A DNA stretch of 64,000 bases from Flavobacterium sp. (GCA_015234525.1 JADGMX010000007.1:80366-144365), one strand, 5' to 3'; numbered from the stretch's first letter, positions 17,194 to 26,901 are shown. Made by a program: numbers and translations. The notes: generated by a model not told the origin, from the letters alone.

Positions 17194-17793
17194 ATGCAAG
17201 AAATCATCAAAAACAGTTTGGAAAGTAGCGTGAGCTATAGTTCGTATCGTGGGCAAATCTCGGAAATGCTCGAAAATCAGAAACTTGACGGATTACCGCC
17301 GGATGATTTGATTCATTATACTTTGCTCAACGAAACGCGAATGAATCGGTTGGAAAAGACAATGGTCGTCACTCCGGAATCTAAAAACGTACTCGGAACT
17401 CTGTTAAATCAGTATACGTGGTTGGTTTTGTCTGAAGGTTGGTGTGGCGATGCTGCTCAAATCTTGCCAATTCTTGATAAAATGGCGGAAGTTGCGGCGA
17501 ATATCACGTTAAAGATTGTGTTTCGCGATCAGGATGAACCGTTGATGAATTTATTTTTGACCAATGGCGCAAAGTCGATTCCGAAGCTCATCGTTCTCGA
17601 TTCGGAAAACCGCGTTGTAGCAGATTGGGGTCCGAGGCCAAAAGGCGCGGCCGAACTTATTAAAAGATACAAAGCCGAATTTGGCGCGATCGACGAAACT
17701 GCGGTTAATGAATTGCAACTTTGGTATTTGCACGATAAAGGCGTTTCAACGCAACAGGAAATTTGCAATCTGATGCAGAACGTTGATCAATAG
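17194..17793 (+). CDS. Thioredoxin-family protein with single active-site cysteine
   Basis: A 199-residue cytoplasmic protein with a thioredoxin-like centre at residues ~75-170. The active-site region reads [10 protein letters not shown]: Cys84 is present but the second cysteine of CxxC is Ala87, so ordinary dithiol exchange is not possible. The cis-proline region is SIPKLIVLD. The type is common in Bacteroidota and its role is not known to me. ATG 17194 is preferred to the TTG at 17176. The 3' end overlaps the convergent barrel gene by 7 bp. Confidence 0.8.
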   Translation: MQEIIKNSLESSVSYSSYRGQISEMLENQKLDGLPPDDLIHYTLLNETRMNRLEKTMVVTPESKNVLGTLLNQYTWLVLSEGWCGDAAQILPILDKMAEVAANITLKIVFRDQDEPLMNLFLTNGAKSIPKLIVLDSENRVVADWGPRPKGAAELIKRYKAEFGAIDETAVNELQLWYLHDKGVSTQQEICNLMQNVDQ

Positions 17794-18317
17794 TTTCTGT
17801 ACGCGATACCGATGCTGAAACTACTGATGCGATTGACCTCGCCGAATTCGAGTCGGTGTTCAGAAATTTCAAGAAATATAAGTATTCCTTCATTTTCGAT
17901 TCCGATATTGGCTCGTTTGTAAATGCCCGATAAATTTCCGCGTCCGAGCGCAAATGAGTGTCCGTAGCCAAGTTGTAGGTTGATGCAGGATTCGTCTCTC
18001 ATTACGGGATTAATGGTGAAGTTGGCATAAACCGGAGCGGCGACGAGTTTTTCGCGAATTTTGAATTCGATTCCCGAGTGCGCGCTAAGCGAAAACCAAG
18101 TGGTGAAGTGCAATCCGTAGCCAACCCTGGAGCTGATTCCGTTAAAAGCGACAAATGATTTTCTTTCGTTTGGATCTTCAGGCTCGTATTGGTTGCCGAT
18201 TATTGGAATCGCCAATTCGAATTGCGGGAAGAATTTTCGTTTTATTTTTTCATCATCTTGTGAAAATGCAAAGCCAATATTCAGCAGAAAAAGCGCAAGC
18301 GCAAATTTAGCCTTCAT
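17787..18317 (-). CDS. Small predicted outer-membrane beta-barrel protein
   Basis: A 176-residue protein with a signal peptide (KAKFALALFLLNIGFAFS, then QDD). The body has alternating strands (ISSRVGYGLHFTTWFSLSAHSG) and a final strand [13 protein letters not shown] ending in an aromatic residue. This suggests a small barrel or periplasmic beta protein, without a family I can name. Its start overlaps the truB stop by 11 bp, so it is probably translated from the ftsX-uppP-truB transcript. Confidence 0.65.
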   Translation of the reverse strand: MKAKFALALFLLNIGFAFSQDDEKIKRKFFPQFELAIPIIGNQYEPEDPNERKSFVAFNGISSRVGYGLHFTTWFSLSAHSGIEFKIREKLVAAPVYANFTINPVMRDESCINLQLGYGHSFALGRGNLSGIYKRANIGIENEGILIFLEISEHRLEFGEVNRISSFSIGIAYRNY

Positions 18318-19005
18318 TTTCTAGTGATTCCTCAAATTGCTGTGGCGATATGGCATTTTCTACCGAATACTCGCCGATTTTAGTACGCCGAAGGGCAATC
18401 AGATGCGAACCCGAATCAAGCGCCTGGCCAAAATCGTATGCGATTGAGCGAATGTAAGTGCCTTTGCTGCAAACAATTCTAAAGTCGACTTCCGGTAGTG
18501 CGATTCGGGTGATTTCAAACTCGTGAATTGTTACTTTTCGGGATTGAATCTCTACCTCTTCGCCGAGTCGCGCGTGTTCGTACAATCGCTTGCCTTCTTT
18601 TTTGATTGCTGAGAAAATGGGTGGTTTTTGGTCGATTTCGCCGATAAAGTTTTTTACCGCATCGCGAACCATATCATCGGTAATGTGATCGGTTTCAAAG
18701 GTGTTGTCGATCTCGGTTTCAAGATCATACGATGGTGTTGTGGCACCGATATAAAACGTTCCGGTATATTCTTTCTTCTGACCTTGTAATTCCTCAATCC
18801 GCTTGGTAAATTTTCCGGTACAAACTAATAAAAGTCCGCTGGCAAGAGGATCTAACGTTCCGGCATGACCGATTTTAATTTTCTTTAAACCAAGTTTGCT
18901 TTTCAAGGCCCACTTCATTTTATTGACCGCCTGAAAGGATGTCCAATGCAAGGGTTTGTCGATCAGTAGAATTTGTCCGGAAAGGAAGTCGTCAGCAGAA
19001 ATCAA
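18307..19005 (-). CDS. truB: tRNA pseudouridine(55) synthase
   Basis: A 232-residue enzyme that makes pseudouridine 55 in the T-loop of tRNAs. The N-terminal GQILLIDKPLHWTSFQAVNKMK and the catalytic-loop motif KIGHAGTLDPLASGLLLVCTGKFTK, with its catalytic Asp, are clear. A further conserved block is CSKGTYIRSIAYDFGQAL. The PUA extension is short, as in many Bacteroidota. The start codon overlaps the uppP stop by 4 bp (ATGA), indicating translational coupling. Confidence 0.95.
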   Translation of the reverse strand: MISADDFLSGQILLIDKPLHWTSFQAVNKMKWALKSKLGLKKIKIGHAGTLDPLASGLLLVCTGKFTKRIEELQGQKKEYTGTFYIGATTPSYDLETEIDNTFETDHITDDMVRDAVKNFIGEIDQKPPIFSAIKKEGKRLYEHARLGEEVEIQSRKVTIHEFEITRIALPEVDFRIVCSKGTYIRSIAYDFGQALDSGSHLIALRRTKIGEYSVENAISPQQFEESLENEG

Positions 19006-19820
19006 ACGGCATTATTATTAAAAGTAAAGTAAACCAGAAACAGGATTCCAACTACAATCCGATACCAACCCCAAGGTCTGAATCCGAATCGTTTTATGAG
19101 TCCGATGAAAAGTTTTATCGCCAGAATTGAAACTACAAAAGCAACGATGTTCCCGATGATAAACAGATTTAAATATTCGCTTGACGCCATCAAGATCTCG
19201 TAGCCTTTTTGACCGGTTTCCTGATATGTTTTCAAGGTAAGCGAATAAACAGCAACTGCAAGCATTGTAGGGACGGCAAGGAAAAATGAGAATTCGGCTG
19301 CAGCTTCACGCGTTAGTCCTTGTTGCATTCCGCCTATGATGGATGCGGCTGAGCGACTGGTTCCGGGCATCATCGCAAGGCATTGCCAAAACCCGATTGT
19401 AAGTGCTTTTTTCTTGGTGATATCTTCTTCCTTTGCGATTTTTCCTTCCTTGAAATGGTTGTCGATAAACAATAAAATGACACCACCCAGAATTAAAACG
19501 ATCGCAATCGGAATGGGTTTTCCGAGAACGGCATCGATATAATCGTCAAAGATTTTTCCCAGCACAAGCGCAGGAAGAACTGCAATTGCAAGTTTCAAAT
19601 AAAAGTCAATTCGGGTAAAATCGAAGAATTTTTTCCAATACAACGCGACAACTGCTAGGATGGCGCCGAATTGTATCGCAACCTGAAACAATTTTACAAA
19701 ATCGTGGTTTTGAATTCCGAAGTAAGAACTCGCAAAAATCATATGTCCCGTTGAAGATACCGGAAGATACTCAGTTAACCCTTCAATAATCGCAATGATG
19801 ATAGCCTGAAAAAGATCCAT
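19002..19820 (-). CDS. uppP: Undecaprenyl-diphosphatase (BacA/UppP)
   Basis: A 272-residue inner-membrane enzyme that dephosphorylates undecaprenyl pyrophosphate to recycle the peptidoglycan lipid carrier. The two signature blocks are IIEGLTEYLPVSSTGHM near residue 15, with the catalytic glutamates and Ser/His, and PGTSRSAASIIGGMQQGLTR near residue 155. About eight hydrophobic segments are present. It lies directly after the DUF3098 gene and overlaps truB by 4 bp in a cell-envelope operon with ftsX. Confidence 0.95.
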   Translation of the reverse strand: MDLFQAIIIAIIEGLTEYLPVSSTGHMIFASSYFGIQNHDFVKLFQVAIQFGAILAVVALYWKKFFDFTRIDFYLKLAIAVLPALVLGKIFDDYIDAVLGKPIPIAIVLILGGVILLFIDNHFKEGKIAKEEDITKKKALTIGFWQCLAMMPGTSRSAASIIGGMQQGLTREAAAEFSFFLAVPTMLAVAVYSLTLKTYQETGQKGYEILMASSEYLNLFIIGNIVAFVVSILAIKLFIGLIKRFGFRPWGWYRIVVGILFLVYFTFNNNAV

Positions 19821-20060
19821 TTACTTTTTCGGGTTTTTGATGATTGAATAAATGGTGATTCCAAATCCGATCAACACGACAGTAGGCGCCAACCTGATTC
19901 TTCTAAAATTGAAGATCTCCGGATTAAACACATTCGGATCATCGCTTCCGCCACCTGACATCAATAAAAATCCAAGTGCGATTACCGCAATTCCGATGAG
20001 TAAGATCGTATAGTTAACTTTTTCAAAGAGAAACTCCTGTTTCGGCTGGTTATTTTCCAT
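19821..20060 (-). CDS. DUF3098 family small membrane protein
   Basis: A 79-residue protein with two transmembrane helices (about residues 17-34 and 57-73) around a short polar loop containing GSDDPNVFNPEIFNFRRI. This is the DUF3098 pattern, found in Bacteroidota between ftsX and uppP. Four bases separate it from ftsX and none from uppP, so it belongs to the same transcript. Its role is unknown, and the position suggests cell-envelope or division work. Confidence 0.88.
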   Translation of the reverse strand: MENNQPKQEFLFEKVNYTILLIGIAVIALGFLLMSGGGSDDPNVFNPEIFNFRRIRLAPTVVLIGFGITIYSIIKNPKK

Positions 20061-20064
20061 AATA

Positions 20065-20940
20065 TTAATAGAGATCGTCGGTGCGTAAATTCAAAAATCG
20101 TTGTGTCGCTATAAAAGTGCTCACCCAGGTAATCAGGATTCCAACTAATATCACTCCAACGAGAACGGCGCCAACTCTGATTTCGTCTTCAATAATTCCA
20201 AGATTCGGATAATTTGTTTCAACATAATAAAGTACGCCCATCAATGCCAAAACTGCTAAAACCGCCCCAATCACACCAAGTTTAATGCTTTGCCAAATAA
20301 AAGGCTTTCGGATAAACGACTTGGTTGCGCCCACCATCTGCATGGTTTTGATGATAAAACGGTGCGAATGTATCGAGAGTCGCATCGAACTGTTGATCAA
20401 TAAAACCGCTACAATGGCAAAGAATCCGCTCAAAATCAGGATCCACATACTAATGCGCTGAATGTTGTCGTTCACTAAATTTACAAGTTGCTTGTCGTAA
20501 ACAATGTCTGAGATCAGTTCATTCTGACGCAATTTTCGCTCGATTTTCGCAATGCTGTCAGCAACTACATAGTCGGCTTTTAGGTGAATGTCATACGAAT
20601 TCTGAAGTGGATTCATTCCTAAAAACTCCATAAAATCCTCGCCGATAACTTCTTTATGTTCTTTCGCTGCCGCCTCTTTCGAAACGTATTCGTAGTTTTT
20701 CGCAAAGTACGCCGTCTTTAATTCCTCGCCAAAAGCGTCAAGATCTTGCTCGGTCGCCTCGTTTTTAAAGAAGATCGTCATCGCAATCTCTTCCTTAAAA
20801 TCGTCTGAAAGTTTTTGAGAATTGATAATGAACAACCCCAAAATGCCAAGCATAAAAAGCACTAAAAATATACTTAAAACTACCGAAAAGTAAGCCGACA
20901 TCAATCTGCGCTTCTGGAATTTTTCGAACTTCGAAATCAT
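20065..20940 (-). CDS. ftsX: Cell-division ABC transporter permease FtsX
   Basis: A 291-residue permease with one N-terminal TM helix (about residues 17-40), a periplasmic domain of ~110 residues and three C-terminal helices. This is the FtsX layout, which with FtsE activates peptidoglycan hydrolases at the septum. Motifs include KFQKRRLMSAYFSVVLSIF and the conserved cytoplasmic stretch IKTMQMVGATKSFIRKPF. ATG 20940 is the family start. The longer frame to 20973 adds only 11 residues. ftsE is not adjacent in this window. Confidence 0.9.
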   Translation of the reverse strand: MISKFEKFQKRRLMSAYFSVVLSIFLVLFMLGILGLFIINSQKLSDDFKEEIAMTIFFKNEATEQDLDAFGEELKTAYFAKNYEYVSKEAAAKEHKEVIGEDFMEFLGMNPLQNSYDIHLKADYVVADSIAKIERKLRQNELISDIVYDKQLVNLVNDNIQRISMWILILSGFFAIVAVLLINSSMRLSIHSHRFIIKTMQMVGATKSFIRKPFIWQSIKLGVIGAVLAVLALMGVLYYVETNYPNLGIIEDEIRVGAVLVGVILVGILITWVSTFIATQRFLNLRTDDLY

Positions 20941-21053
20941 ATTGGGCGAATTTTGCGTAAAAATAACAAACAAATTCCTGAATCAAACTTTAAAACGTCA
21001 AAGTTTTATCTTTAAATACATTAACCGTATTTTTGCGCGTGTCAGAATTTGAA

Positions 21054-21180
21054 GGAGCAGAATGTCAGAGGTTTCCATGTAGCTATGTCCCGTTTTTCGC
21101 TTCAATCTTGCCCTTTTCAGAAATGTCTTGATAAGATGGCTTGTCATCGCGGGCAAGGATTTACGCTGCAACCGGGGCTA
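21054..21180 (-). repeat. REP-like palindromic repeat, diverged copy E
   Basis: Reverse-oriented blocks GGAGCAGAA, TGTCCCGTTTTTCGCT, TCAATCTTGCCC, then GGGCAAGGATTTACGCTGCAA and CCGGGGCTA. The outer blocks match the other copies and the inner arms CTTGCCC/GGGCAAG pair. It sits in the 300-bp gap between the divergent ftsX and leuS genes, where I see no gene. Confidence 0.7.
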
Positions 21181-21240
21181 CTTTTGAATGTTCGCCTTTA
21201 CCATTCACGCTTTTTCAACAACTAAATTGCACCTTTATCA

Positions 21241-24186
21241 ATGAAGTACAATCCCAACGAAATCGAAGCCAAGTGGCAAAAATATTGGGCCGAAAATCAG
21301 ACTTTCGCCGCCGAAAACAATTCCGATAAACCAAAATATTATGTCCTCGACATGTTTCCGTATCCTTCCGGCGCCGGACTCCACGTAGGTCATCCGCTTG
21401 GGTATATCGCATCTGATATTTATGCACGTTACAAACGACATCAAGGCTTTAATGTGTTGCATCCGCAAGGTTATGATAGCTTCGGACTTCCGGCTGAGCA
21501 GTACGCGATTCAAACCGGACAACATCCCGATAAAACCACAAAGGAAAATATCGCGAGATACCGCGAACAACTCGACAAAATCGGCTTTTCATTTGATTGG
21601 AGTCGCGAGGTTCGTACCTCATCACCGGAATATTACAAATGGACCCAATATATTTTCATCCAATTATTTGAATCATGGTACAACCTGGTTTCAGATAAAG
21701 CCGAAAGCATTTGTTCGCTGATCCTGACTTTTGAACAAGAAGGAAATGCCAACGTGAAAGCGGTTTGTGATGAAAAAATCGACATTTTCTCAGCCGAAGA
21801 TTGGAACTCGTATTCCGACGATAAAAAGCAACAAATCTTACTGCAATACCGTCTTACGTATTTGGCCGAAACCGAAGTGAATTGGTGTCCGCAGCTCGGT
21901 ACCGTCCTTGCCAACGACGAAATCGTAAACGGCGTTTCAGAACGTGGCGGATTTCCGGTCATCCGAAAGAAAATGACTCAATGGAGCATGCGAATTTCAG
22001 CTTATGCTGAGCGACTTCTTTCCGGCCTGCAAACCGTTGATTGGTCGCAATCGCTAAAAGATTCACAAACCAACTGGATCGGAAAATCGGTCGGTGCAAG
22101 CGTGATCTTCGATGTGGTTCCGGATTCAATGCTCGGATTGTCGGATACGGCTGGATTTTATCCTGCTCCATCAGTTTTTCCGGGAGACGCTGGAACCGGA
22201 ATCGCACCTTTAGACATTTCACCGGAATATAATACTACCGAAAAATATCAGATCGAAGTTTTTACAACAAGGCCTGATACGATCTTTGGAGTAACCTTTG
22301 TAACACTGGCGCCGGAGCATGAACTTGTTCAGAAAATCGTCACCGACGAACATCGCGACCAGGTGAATGCCTACATTGATGCCACGGCCAAACGTTCCGA
22401 ACGCGAGCGAATGTCGGATGTGAAATCAATCAGTGGCGTTTTCACGGGTGCTTATGCCGAACATCCATTTACCAAAGAACCTATTCCGATCTGGATTGGC
22501 GATTATGTACTTGCGGGTTACGGAACCGGAGCGGTTATGGCCGTTCCCTGTGGAGACAGCCGCGATTATGCATTTGCCAACTACTTTAAAGGGCAAACCG
22601 GAATGCCGGAAATCAAGAACATTTTTGCCAATGTCGATATTTCTAAGGAAGCACACACGGCAAAAGATAATGCGGAATTAGCAAATTCAGGTTTCCTCGA
22701 CGGACTCACTTATAAGGATGCGACGGCGAAAGTTATCGCTGAACTCGAAGAAATCGGTTATGGTCAGGGAAAGACAAATTATAGATTAAGAGATGCTGTG
22801 TTTTCTCGTCAACGATATTGGGGAGAACCATTTCCGGTTTATTATGTAAACGGATTGCCGCAAATGATCAGCGAGAAACACCTTCCGGTCCGACTGCCGG
22901 AAGTCGAAAAATATTTGCCAACCGAAGACGGTCAGCCGCCGCTTGGGAACTCGAAGGAATGGGCTTGGTCTGTCGCCGAAAATAAAGTTGTGGCAAACGA
23001 TCTGATCGATCACAAGAACGTTTTTCCACTTGAGCTCAACACCATGCCGGGATGGGCGGGAAGCTCGTGGTACTGGTTGCGATACATGGATCCTAAAAAC
23101 GACTCCGAGTTTGTATCAAAGGATGCTGAGGCATATTGGCAAAATGTCGATCTCTATATCGGCGGTAGCGAGCATGCCACAGGTCACTTGCTATATTCGC
23201 GTTTTTGGAACAAGTTTTTAAGTGACCGCGGATTCATTTCCCACGACGAGCCGTTTAAGAAGTTGATTAATCAAGGGATGATCCTTGGAATGAGCGCGAT
23301 CATTTATCGCATATCAGGAACTAATCAGTATGTATCTAAAAATCTCAAGAAGGATTATCAAACCGAAGAATTGCGCGTTGATGTTAATCTGGTGAACGCA
23401 TCAGACGAGATTGACGTTGAAAAACTGAAAGCGTGGCAGCCGCAATTTTCTGATGCAACATTTATTTTAGAAAACGGAAAATACATTGTTGGGCGCGAAG
23501 TCGAAAAAATGTCCAAACGTTGGTACAATGTGGTAAACCCTGACGACATTTGCGAAGAATACGGCGCCGATACTTTGCGTTTATACGAAATGTTCCTCGG
23601 GCCGCTTGAGCAGGCAAAACCGTGGAATACGGCCGGAATTACCGGTGTGTTCGGCTTTTTGAAAAAATTATGGCGATTGTATTTCGACGATAATGGTTTG
23701 ATTGTAACGTCGAATCCAGCAAGCAAGGAAGCGCTGAAATCACTTCATAAAACCATCAAGAAAGTTCAGGATGACATCGACGGATTTTCGTTTAATACCT
23801 CGGTTAGCCAGTTTATGATCTGCGTCAACGAACTAACAGCGTTAAACTGTCACGAACGCAGTGTGCTTGAGCCTTTAGCTATCGTTTTGTCGCCATATGC
23901 ACCGCATTTAGCTGAAGAGCTCTGGTCAAGATTAGGACATGCGGAAAGTATTTCATCGGTTGCCTTCCCGAAATTCAATCCTGAGCATTTGATTGAAAGT
24001 TCAAAAGAATATCCGGTTTCATTTAATGGCAAAACCAGATTTATGATTGAATTGCCGTTAGATCTGTCGAAAGAAGAAATTCAAGAAATAATCCTTAAAG
24101 ATGAACGTACGATAAAGCAACTTGAAGGACGTCAGCCAAATAAAGTAATTATTGTTCCGGGCAAAATCATTAACTTGGTTGGATGA
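21241..24186 (+). CDS. leuS: Leucyl-tRNA synthetase
   Basis: A 981-residue class I synthetase. The HIGH motif is HVGHPLGY (residues ~48-55) and the KMSKS motif is EKMSKRWYN (~residue 755). The editing domain lies between, with TTRPDTIFGVTFV and GYGTGAVMAVPCGDSRD. It is longer than typical ~860-residue bacterial LeuRS. An extra ~70 residues follow FESWYN before TEVNWCPQLGTVLAN, and a second insertion precedes KMSKR. I believe these insertions are a Bacteroidota trait. The stop overlaps the next gene's start. Confidence 0.96.
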   Translation: MKYNPNEIEAKWQKYWAENQTFAAENNSDKPKYYVLDMFPYPSGAGLHVGHPLGYIASDIYARYKRHQGFNVLHPQGYDSFGLPAEQYAIQTGQHPDKTTKENIARYREQLDKIGFSFDWSREVRTSSPEYYKWTQYIFIQLFESWYNLVSDKAESICSLILTFEQEGNANVKAVCDEKIDIFSAEDWNSYSDDKKQQILLQYRLTYLAETEVNWCPQLGTVLANDEIVNGVSERGGFPVIRKKMTQWSMRISAYAERLLSGLQTVDWSQSLKDSQTNWIGKSVGASVIFDVVPDSMLGLSDTAGFYPAPSVFPGDAGTGIAPLDISPEYNTTEKYQIEVFTTRPDTIFGVTFVTLAPEHELVQKIVTDEHRDQVNAYIDATAKRSERERMSDVKSISGVFTGAYAEHPFTKEPIPIWIGDYVLAGYGTGAVMAVPCGDSRDYAFANYFKGQTGMPEIKNIFANVDISKEAHTAKDNAELANSGFLDGLTYKDATAKVIAELEEIGYGQGKTNYRLRDAVFSRQRYWGEPFPVYYVNGLPQMISEKHLPVRLPEVEKYLPTEDGQPPLGNSKEWAWSVAENKVVANDLIDHKNVFPLELNTMPGWAGSSWYWLRYMDPKNDSEFVSKDAEAYWQNVDLYIGGSEHATGHLLYSRFWNKFLSDRGFISHDEPFKKLINQGMILGMSAIIYRISGTNQYVSKNLKKDYQTEELRVDVNLVNASDEIDVEKLKAWQPQFSDATFILENGKYIVGREVEKMSKRWYNVVNPDDICEEYGADTLRLYEMFLGPLEQAKPWNTAGITGVFGFLKKLWRLYFDDNGLIVTSNPASKEALKSLHKTIKKVQDDIDGFSFNTSVSQFMICVNELTALNCHERSVLEPLAIVLSPYAPHLAEELWSRLGHAESISSVAFPKFNPEHLIESSKEYPVSFNGKTRFMIELPLDLSKEEIQEIILKDERTIKQLEGRQPNKVIIVPGKIINLVG

Positions 24187-24674
24187 TGATATATAAGGCG
24201 TCCGTTGATCGGTTTACAAAACTAACCACCGTATTATGCAGTCTGTTGATTGTAGGTCTGCCTGTTGTTATTTTTCTAAATTTAGAAGAAGACGAGTCGT
24301 ATGGTGTTTTAGCGGTTCCTGTAATATTGATCGTTGTCATGTTTGTTATTTCAAGATACCGACCGATAGGTTACCAAGTAACGCCTTCAGAAATTCTAAT
24401 CTTGCGCCCAACCGGAACTGTTTCGTTGAAACGAAGCGAGATCAGCACAATAGAAATCCTGCCAAAAGAGCGATTGAAGCGCAGCATCAGAACTTTTGGC
24501 GTTGGCGGATTTTTTGGCTATTGGGGCGAGTTTTCAAATAAACAAATGGGTCCAATGACTTGGTACGTAACCAGACGGGACAATCCGGTGTTGATTCAAA
24601 CCACCAAAGGGAAGAAGATAATCATCTCGCCCGATGAACCTGAAAAATTCGTTGCGACAGTAAACCTGACATAA
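24183..24674 (+). CDS. Bacterial PH-domain membrane protein
   Basis: A 163-residue protein with two N-terminal transmembrane helices (about residues 15-30 and 38-56). A small domain with alternating strands follows (YQVTPSEILILRPTGTVSLKRSEISTIEI), typical of bacterial PH-like domains that sit on membrane proteins. It overlaps the leuS stop by 4 bp (ATGA), so it is translationally coupled. Another ATG three bases later is possible. Function unknown. Confidence 0.75.
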   Translation: MMIYKASVDRFTKLTTVLCSLLIVGLPVVIFLNLEEDESYGVLAVPVILIVVMFVISRYRPIGYQVTPSEILILRPTGTVSLKRSEISTIEILPKERLKRSIRTFGVGGFFGYWGEFSNKQMGPMTWYVTRRDNPVLIQTTKGKKIIISPDEPEKFVATVNLT

Positions 24675-24747
24675 TTTCACGTATCCGCTGCCAAGGTTCC
24701 AGTGGTGCAGAATTTGATAGTCAGCCAAAAAAAATAATCAATTAATT

Positions 24748-25425
24748 ATGGGAATATACATTCTTGTCATACTGATCATGCTTGCAAGTTGGGGCGTAAG
24801 TGCTCGATTAAAAAGCAAATTTGAGACGTATTCAAAACTGAGACTACAAAATAACATGAGCGGTGCTGAAATAGCCGAGAAGATGTTAGCTGATCACGGT
24901 ATCAGAAACGTTCGGGTGATTTCCACTCCGGGTCGTCTCACTGACCACTACAATCCTGCCGATAAAACTGTCAATTTAAGTGAAGCGGTTTATAGTCAGC
25001 GTAACGCGGCGGCCGCGGCGGTTGCAGCTCACGAAGTAGGTCATGCCATTCAGCACGCCACAGCTTATAGTTGGCTTGAAATGCGATCTAAACTTGTTCC
25101 GGTTGTGTCAGTAGCGTCGAATTTTGTGCAATGGATATTGCTTGCCGGTATTCTGATGGTAAACACTTTTCCGCAGCTGCTTTTGATCGGTATTGTCATC
25201 TTCGCGCTTACAACCTTGTTTTCGTTTATCACCTTACCGGTTGAGTATGATGCGAGTAATCGCGCGTTGGCCTGGTTGGAAAATAAGCAAATGTTGAATC
25301 GGGAAGAGCATGCAGGTGCAAAAGACGCATTGAAATGGGCCGCAAGAACCTATGTTGTTGCTGCAATAGGATCATTGGGTACTTTGCTTTACTATGTGAT
25401 GATTTATATGGGACGAAGAGAATAG
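24748..25425 (+). CDS. Membrane zinc metallopeptidase, YugP family
   Basis: A 225-residue membrane protein with an N-terminal helix (residues ~3-20), a cytoplasmic domain carrying HEVGH at residues 95-99, and three further helices. HEVGH is the zincin motif giving two zinc ligands and the catalytic Glu. A likely third ligand is in LPVEYDASNRA near residue 170. The family is annotated as neutral zinc metallopeptidase and substrates are unknown. It is followed by a strong hairpin terminator. Confidence 0.88.
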   Translation: MGIYILVILIMLASWGVSARLKSKFETYSKLRLQNNMSGAEIAEKMLADHGIRNVRVISTPGRLTDHYNPADKTVNLSEAVYSQRNAAAAAVAAHEVGHAIQHATAYSWLEMRSKLVPVVSVASNFVQWILLAGILMVNTFPQLLLIGIVIFALTTLFSFITLPVEYDASNRALAWLENKQMLNREEHAGAKDALKWAARTYVVAAIGSLGTLLYYVMIYMGRRE

Positions 25426-25449
25426 TCTGATTGAATAAACTAATTAAAA

Positions 25450-25483
25450 GAAATCCGCTTCAATTTGAAGCGGATTTTTTTGT
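25450..25483. terminator. Bidirectional intrinsic terminator
   Basis: The stem aaatccgcttcaa/ttgaagcggattt has an A-run before it and seven T after it. It lies between the convergent zinc peptidase and saccharopine-dehydrogenase-like genes. Confidence 0.9.
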
Positions 25484-26880
25484 TATGGCGTTAGCTTATC
25501 TGGATCGTATCCGGTATACGGCATTTCCACCTCTTTAAAAATGACACCAAACGATTCGAGTTCATTTAATACCGGAAGATAAAGATCGCGGTTAAGAGGA
25601 AGTTGCACACCCGGAGTTTTGTAAGTTCCGTTTAGGATTTGGAGCGCTGCCATTGCAACCGGTAGTCCGACTGTTTTTGCCATTGCGGTATAAGTTTGGT
25701 CGTCGCCAATGCAAACCATCTTTGATTCGATCTGCTTTTGTTTGCCGTTGATCTCATATCCAAATTTGTGATACATGACAATCATGTCTTTGTCGTTTTC
25801 AGACAAGGTCCATTTGTCGCTTAGGATTTTTTCAAGAATCTGAGCCGGAGTTGCGTAAGGCAAACCAACAATTTTATCAGAGTTGAAAAGTTCTAATTCG
25901 AGGAGTTTGTCCCAGATGATGTCATCTTGCTCAATTCCGAGCATCAATCGCAATTTGATCTCTACAGAATCAGTTGGATGATACGGTAGGAAAAGGTTAG
26001 TGAAATCGCGGTAGCTTATCGTATCCGAATTGTCGATAATATAGCTGTCGTCGGTCATTCCGAGTTGAACAAAAATATTCCACGCGCGTGAAAAACCTAC
26101 TCGTCTTATAGTTCCGCGGTAAAGTGTAAGAACATCTTCAAGTCCGTAGATGCTTCTGTATTTTAACGAATCGCGATTGGCATACCCTTCAAATCGTCCG
26201 TAGCCTTCCACTTCCATAAATTCGGTTCGACGGAAAAGTTTGTGATACGGAATGTATTTATAGGTTCCTTCCTGAATGAATTTTGCCGCACCACCTTGAC
26301 CGGCGAGCACCACGTTTCTCGGTGCCCATGTAAATTTGTAATTCCAAAGATTGTTGTCAGATTCAGGAGCCACCAGTCCGCCGCAGAACGATTCGAACAG
26401 CAAGATTTTCCCTCCTTTGTCTCTGATTTCGTCGATGACTTTCATCGCACTCATGTGATCGATTCCGGGATCAAGTCCGCACTCGTTCATAAAAATCACA
26501 CCGGCCGCTTTTGCTTCTTCGTCAAGTGCCTGCATTCCTTCGCTGATATAGGAGGCCGTGACCAGGTGTTTTTTGCAAAGGATGCAATCTTTCGCAACTT
26601 CGAGGTGCATAAAAGCGGGCAACATTGAAATTACGATGTCGGCCTTGGCAATTTCCTCGCGGCGATGCGTTTCGTCGAAGGTATTCAGCACTAAAGCGGT
26701 TGCTCGCGGATGATTATTTGTTTTGGACTGTGCGTTTTCGAGTGATAGGTCTGCAATTGTAATCTGTAAATTTTCTGCTTCCGATTTGTCGAGTAAGTAC
26801 TTTATGAGTGATGAAGACGATCGGCCGGCTCCAAAAATTAATACATTTCTTGGTTTCTGATCAGTTGCAAAAAACGACAT
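25483..26880 (-). CDS. Saccharopine dehydrogenase-family oxidoreductase
   Basis: A 465-residue soluble enzyme. The N-terminal Rossmann fold shows RNVLIFGAGRSSSSLIKYLL, with a later DIVISMLPAFMHLEVAKDC block. The C-terminal catalytic-like domain contains MNECGLDPGIDHMSAMKVI and ESFCGGLVAPESDNNLWNYK, as in saccharopine dehydrogenases. In Bacteroidota such proteins may act in lysine breakdown, or as carboxy(nor)spermidine-like dehydrogenases. The substrate here is not known. I chose ATG 26880 because a TACCTTTG motif lies between it and the longer candidate at 26904. Confidence 0.85.
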   Translation of the reverse strand: MSFFATDQKPRNVLIFGAGRSSSSLIKYLLDKSEAENLQITIADLSLENAQSKTNNHPRATALVLNTFDETHRREEIAKADIVISMLPAFMHLEVAKDCILCKKHLVTASYISEGMQALDEEAKAAGVIFMNECGLDPGIDHMSAMKVIDEIRDKGGKILLFESFCGGLVAPESDNNLWNYKFTWAPRNVVLAGQGGAAKFIQEGTYKYIPYHKLFRRTEFMEVEGYGRFEGYANRDSLKYRSIYGLEDVLTLYRGTIRRVGFSRAWNIFVQLGMTDDSYIIDNSDTISYRDFTNLFLPYHPTDSVEIKLRLMLGIEQDDIIWDKLLELELFNSDKIVGLPYATPAQILEKILSDKWTLSENDKDMIVMYHKFGYEINGKQKQIESKMVCIGDDQTYTAMAKTVGLPVAMAALQILNGTYKTPGVQLPLNRDLYLPVLNELESFGVIFKEVEMPYTGYDPDKLTP

Positions 26881-26901
26881 AGATGACAATTTAAATTTTC
26901 G

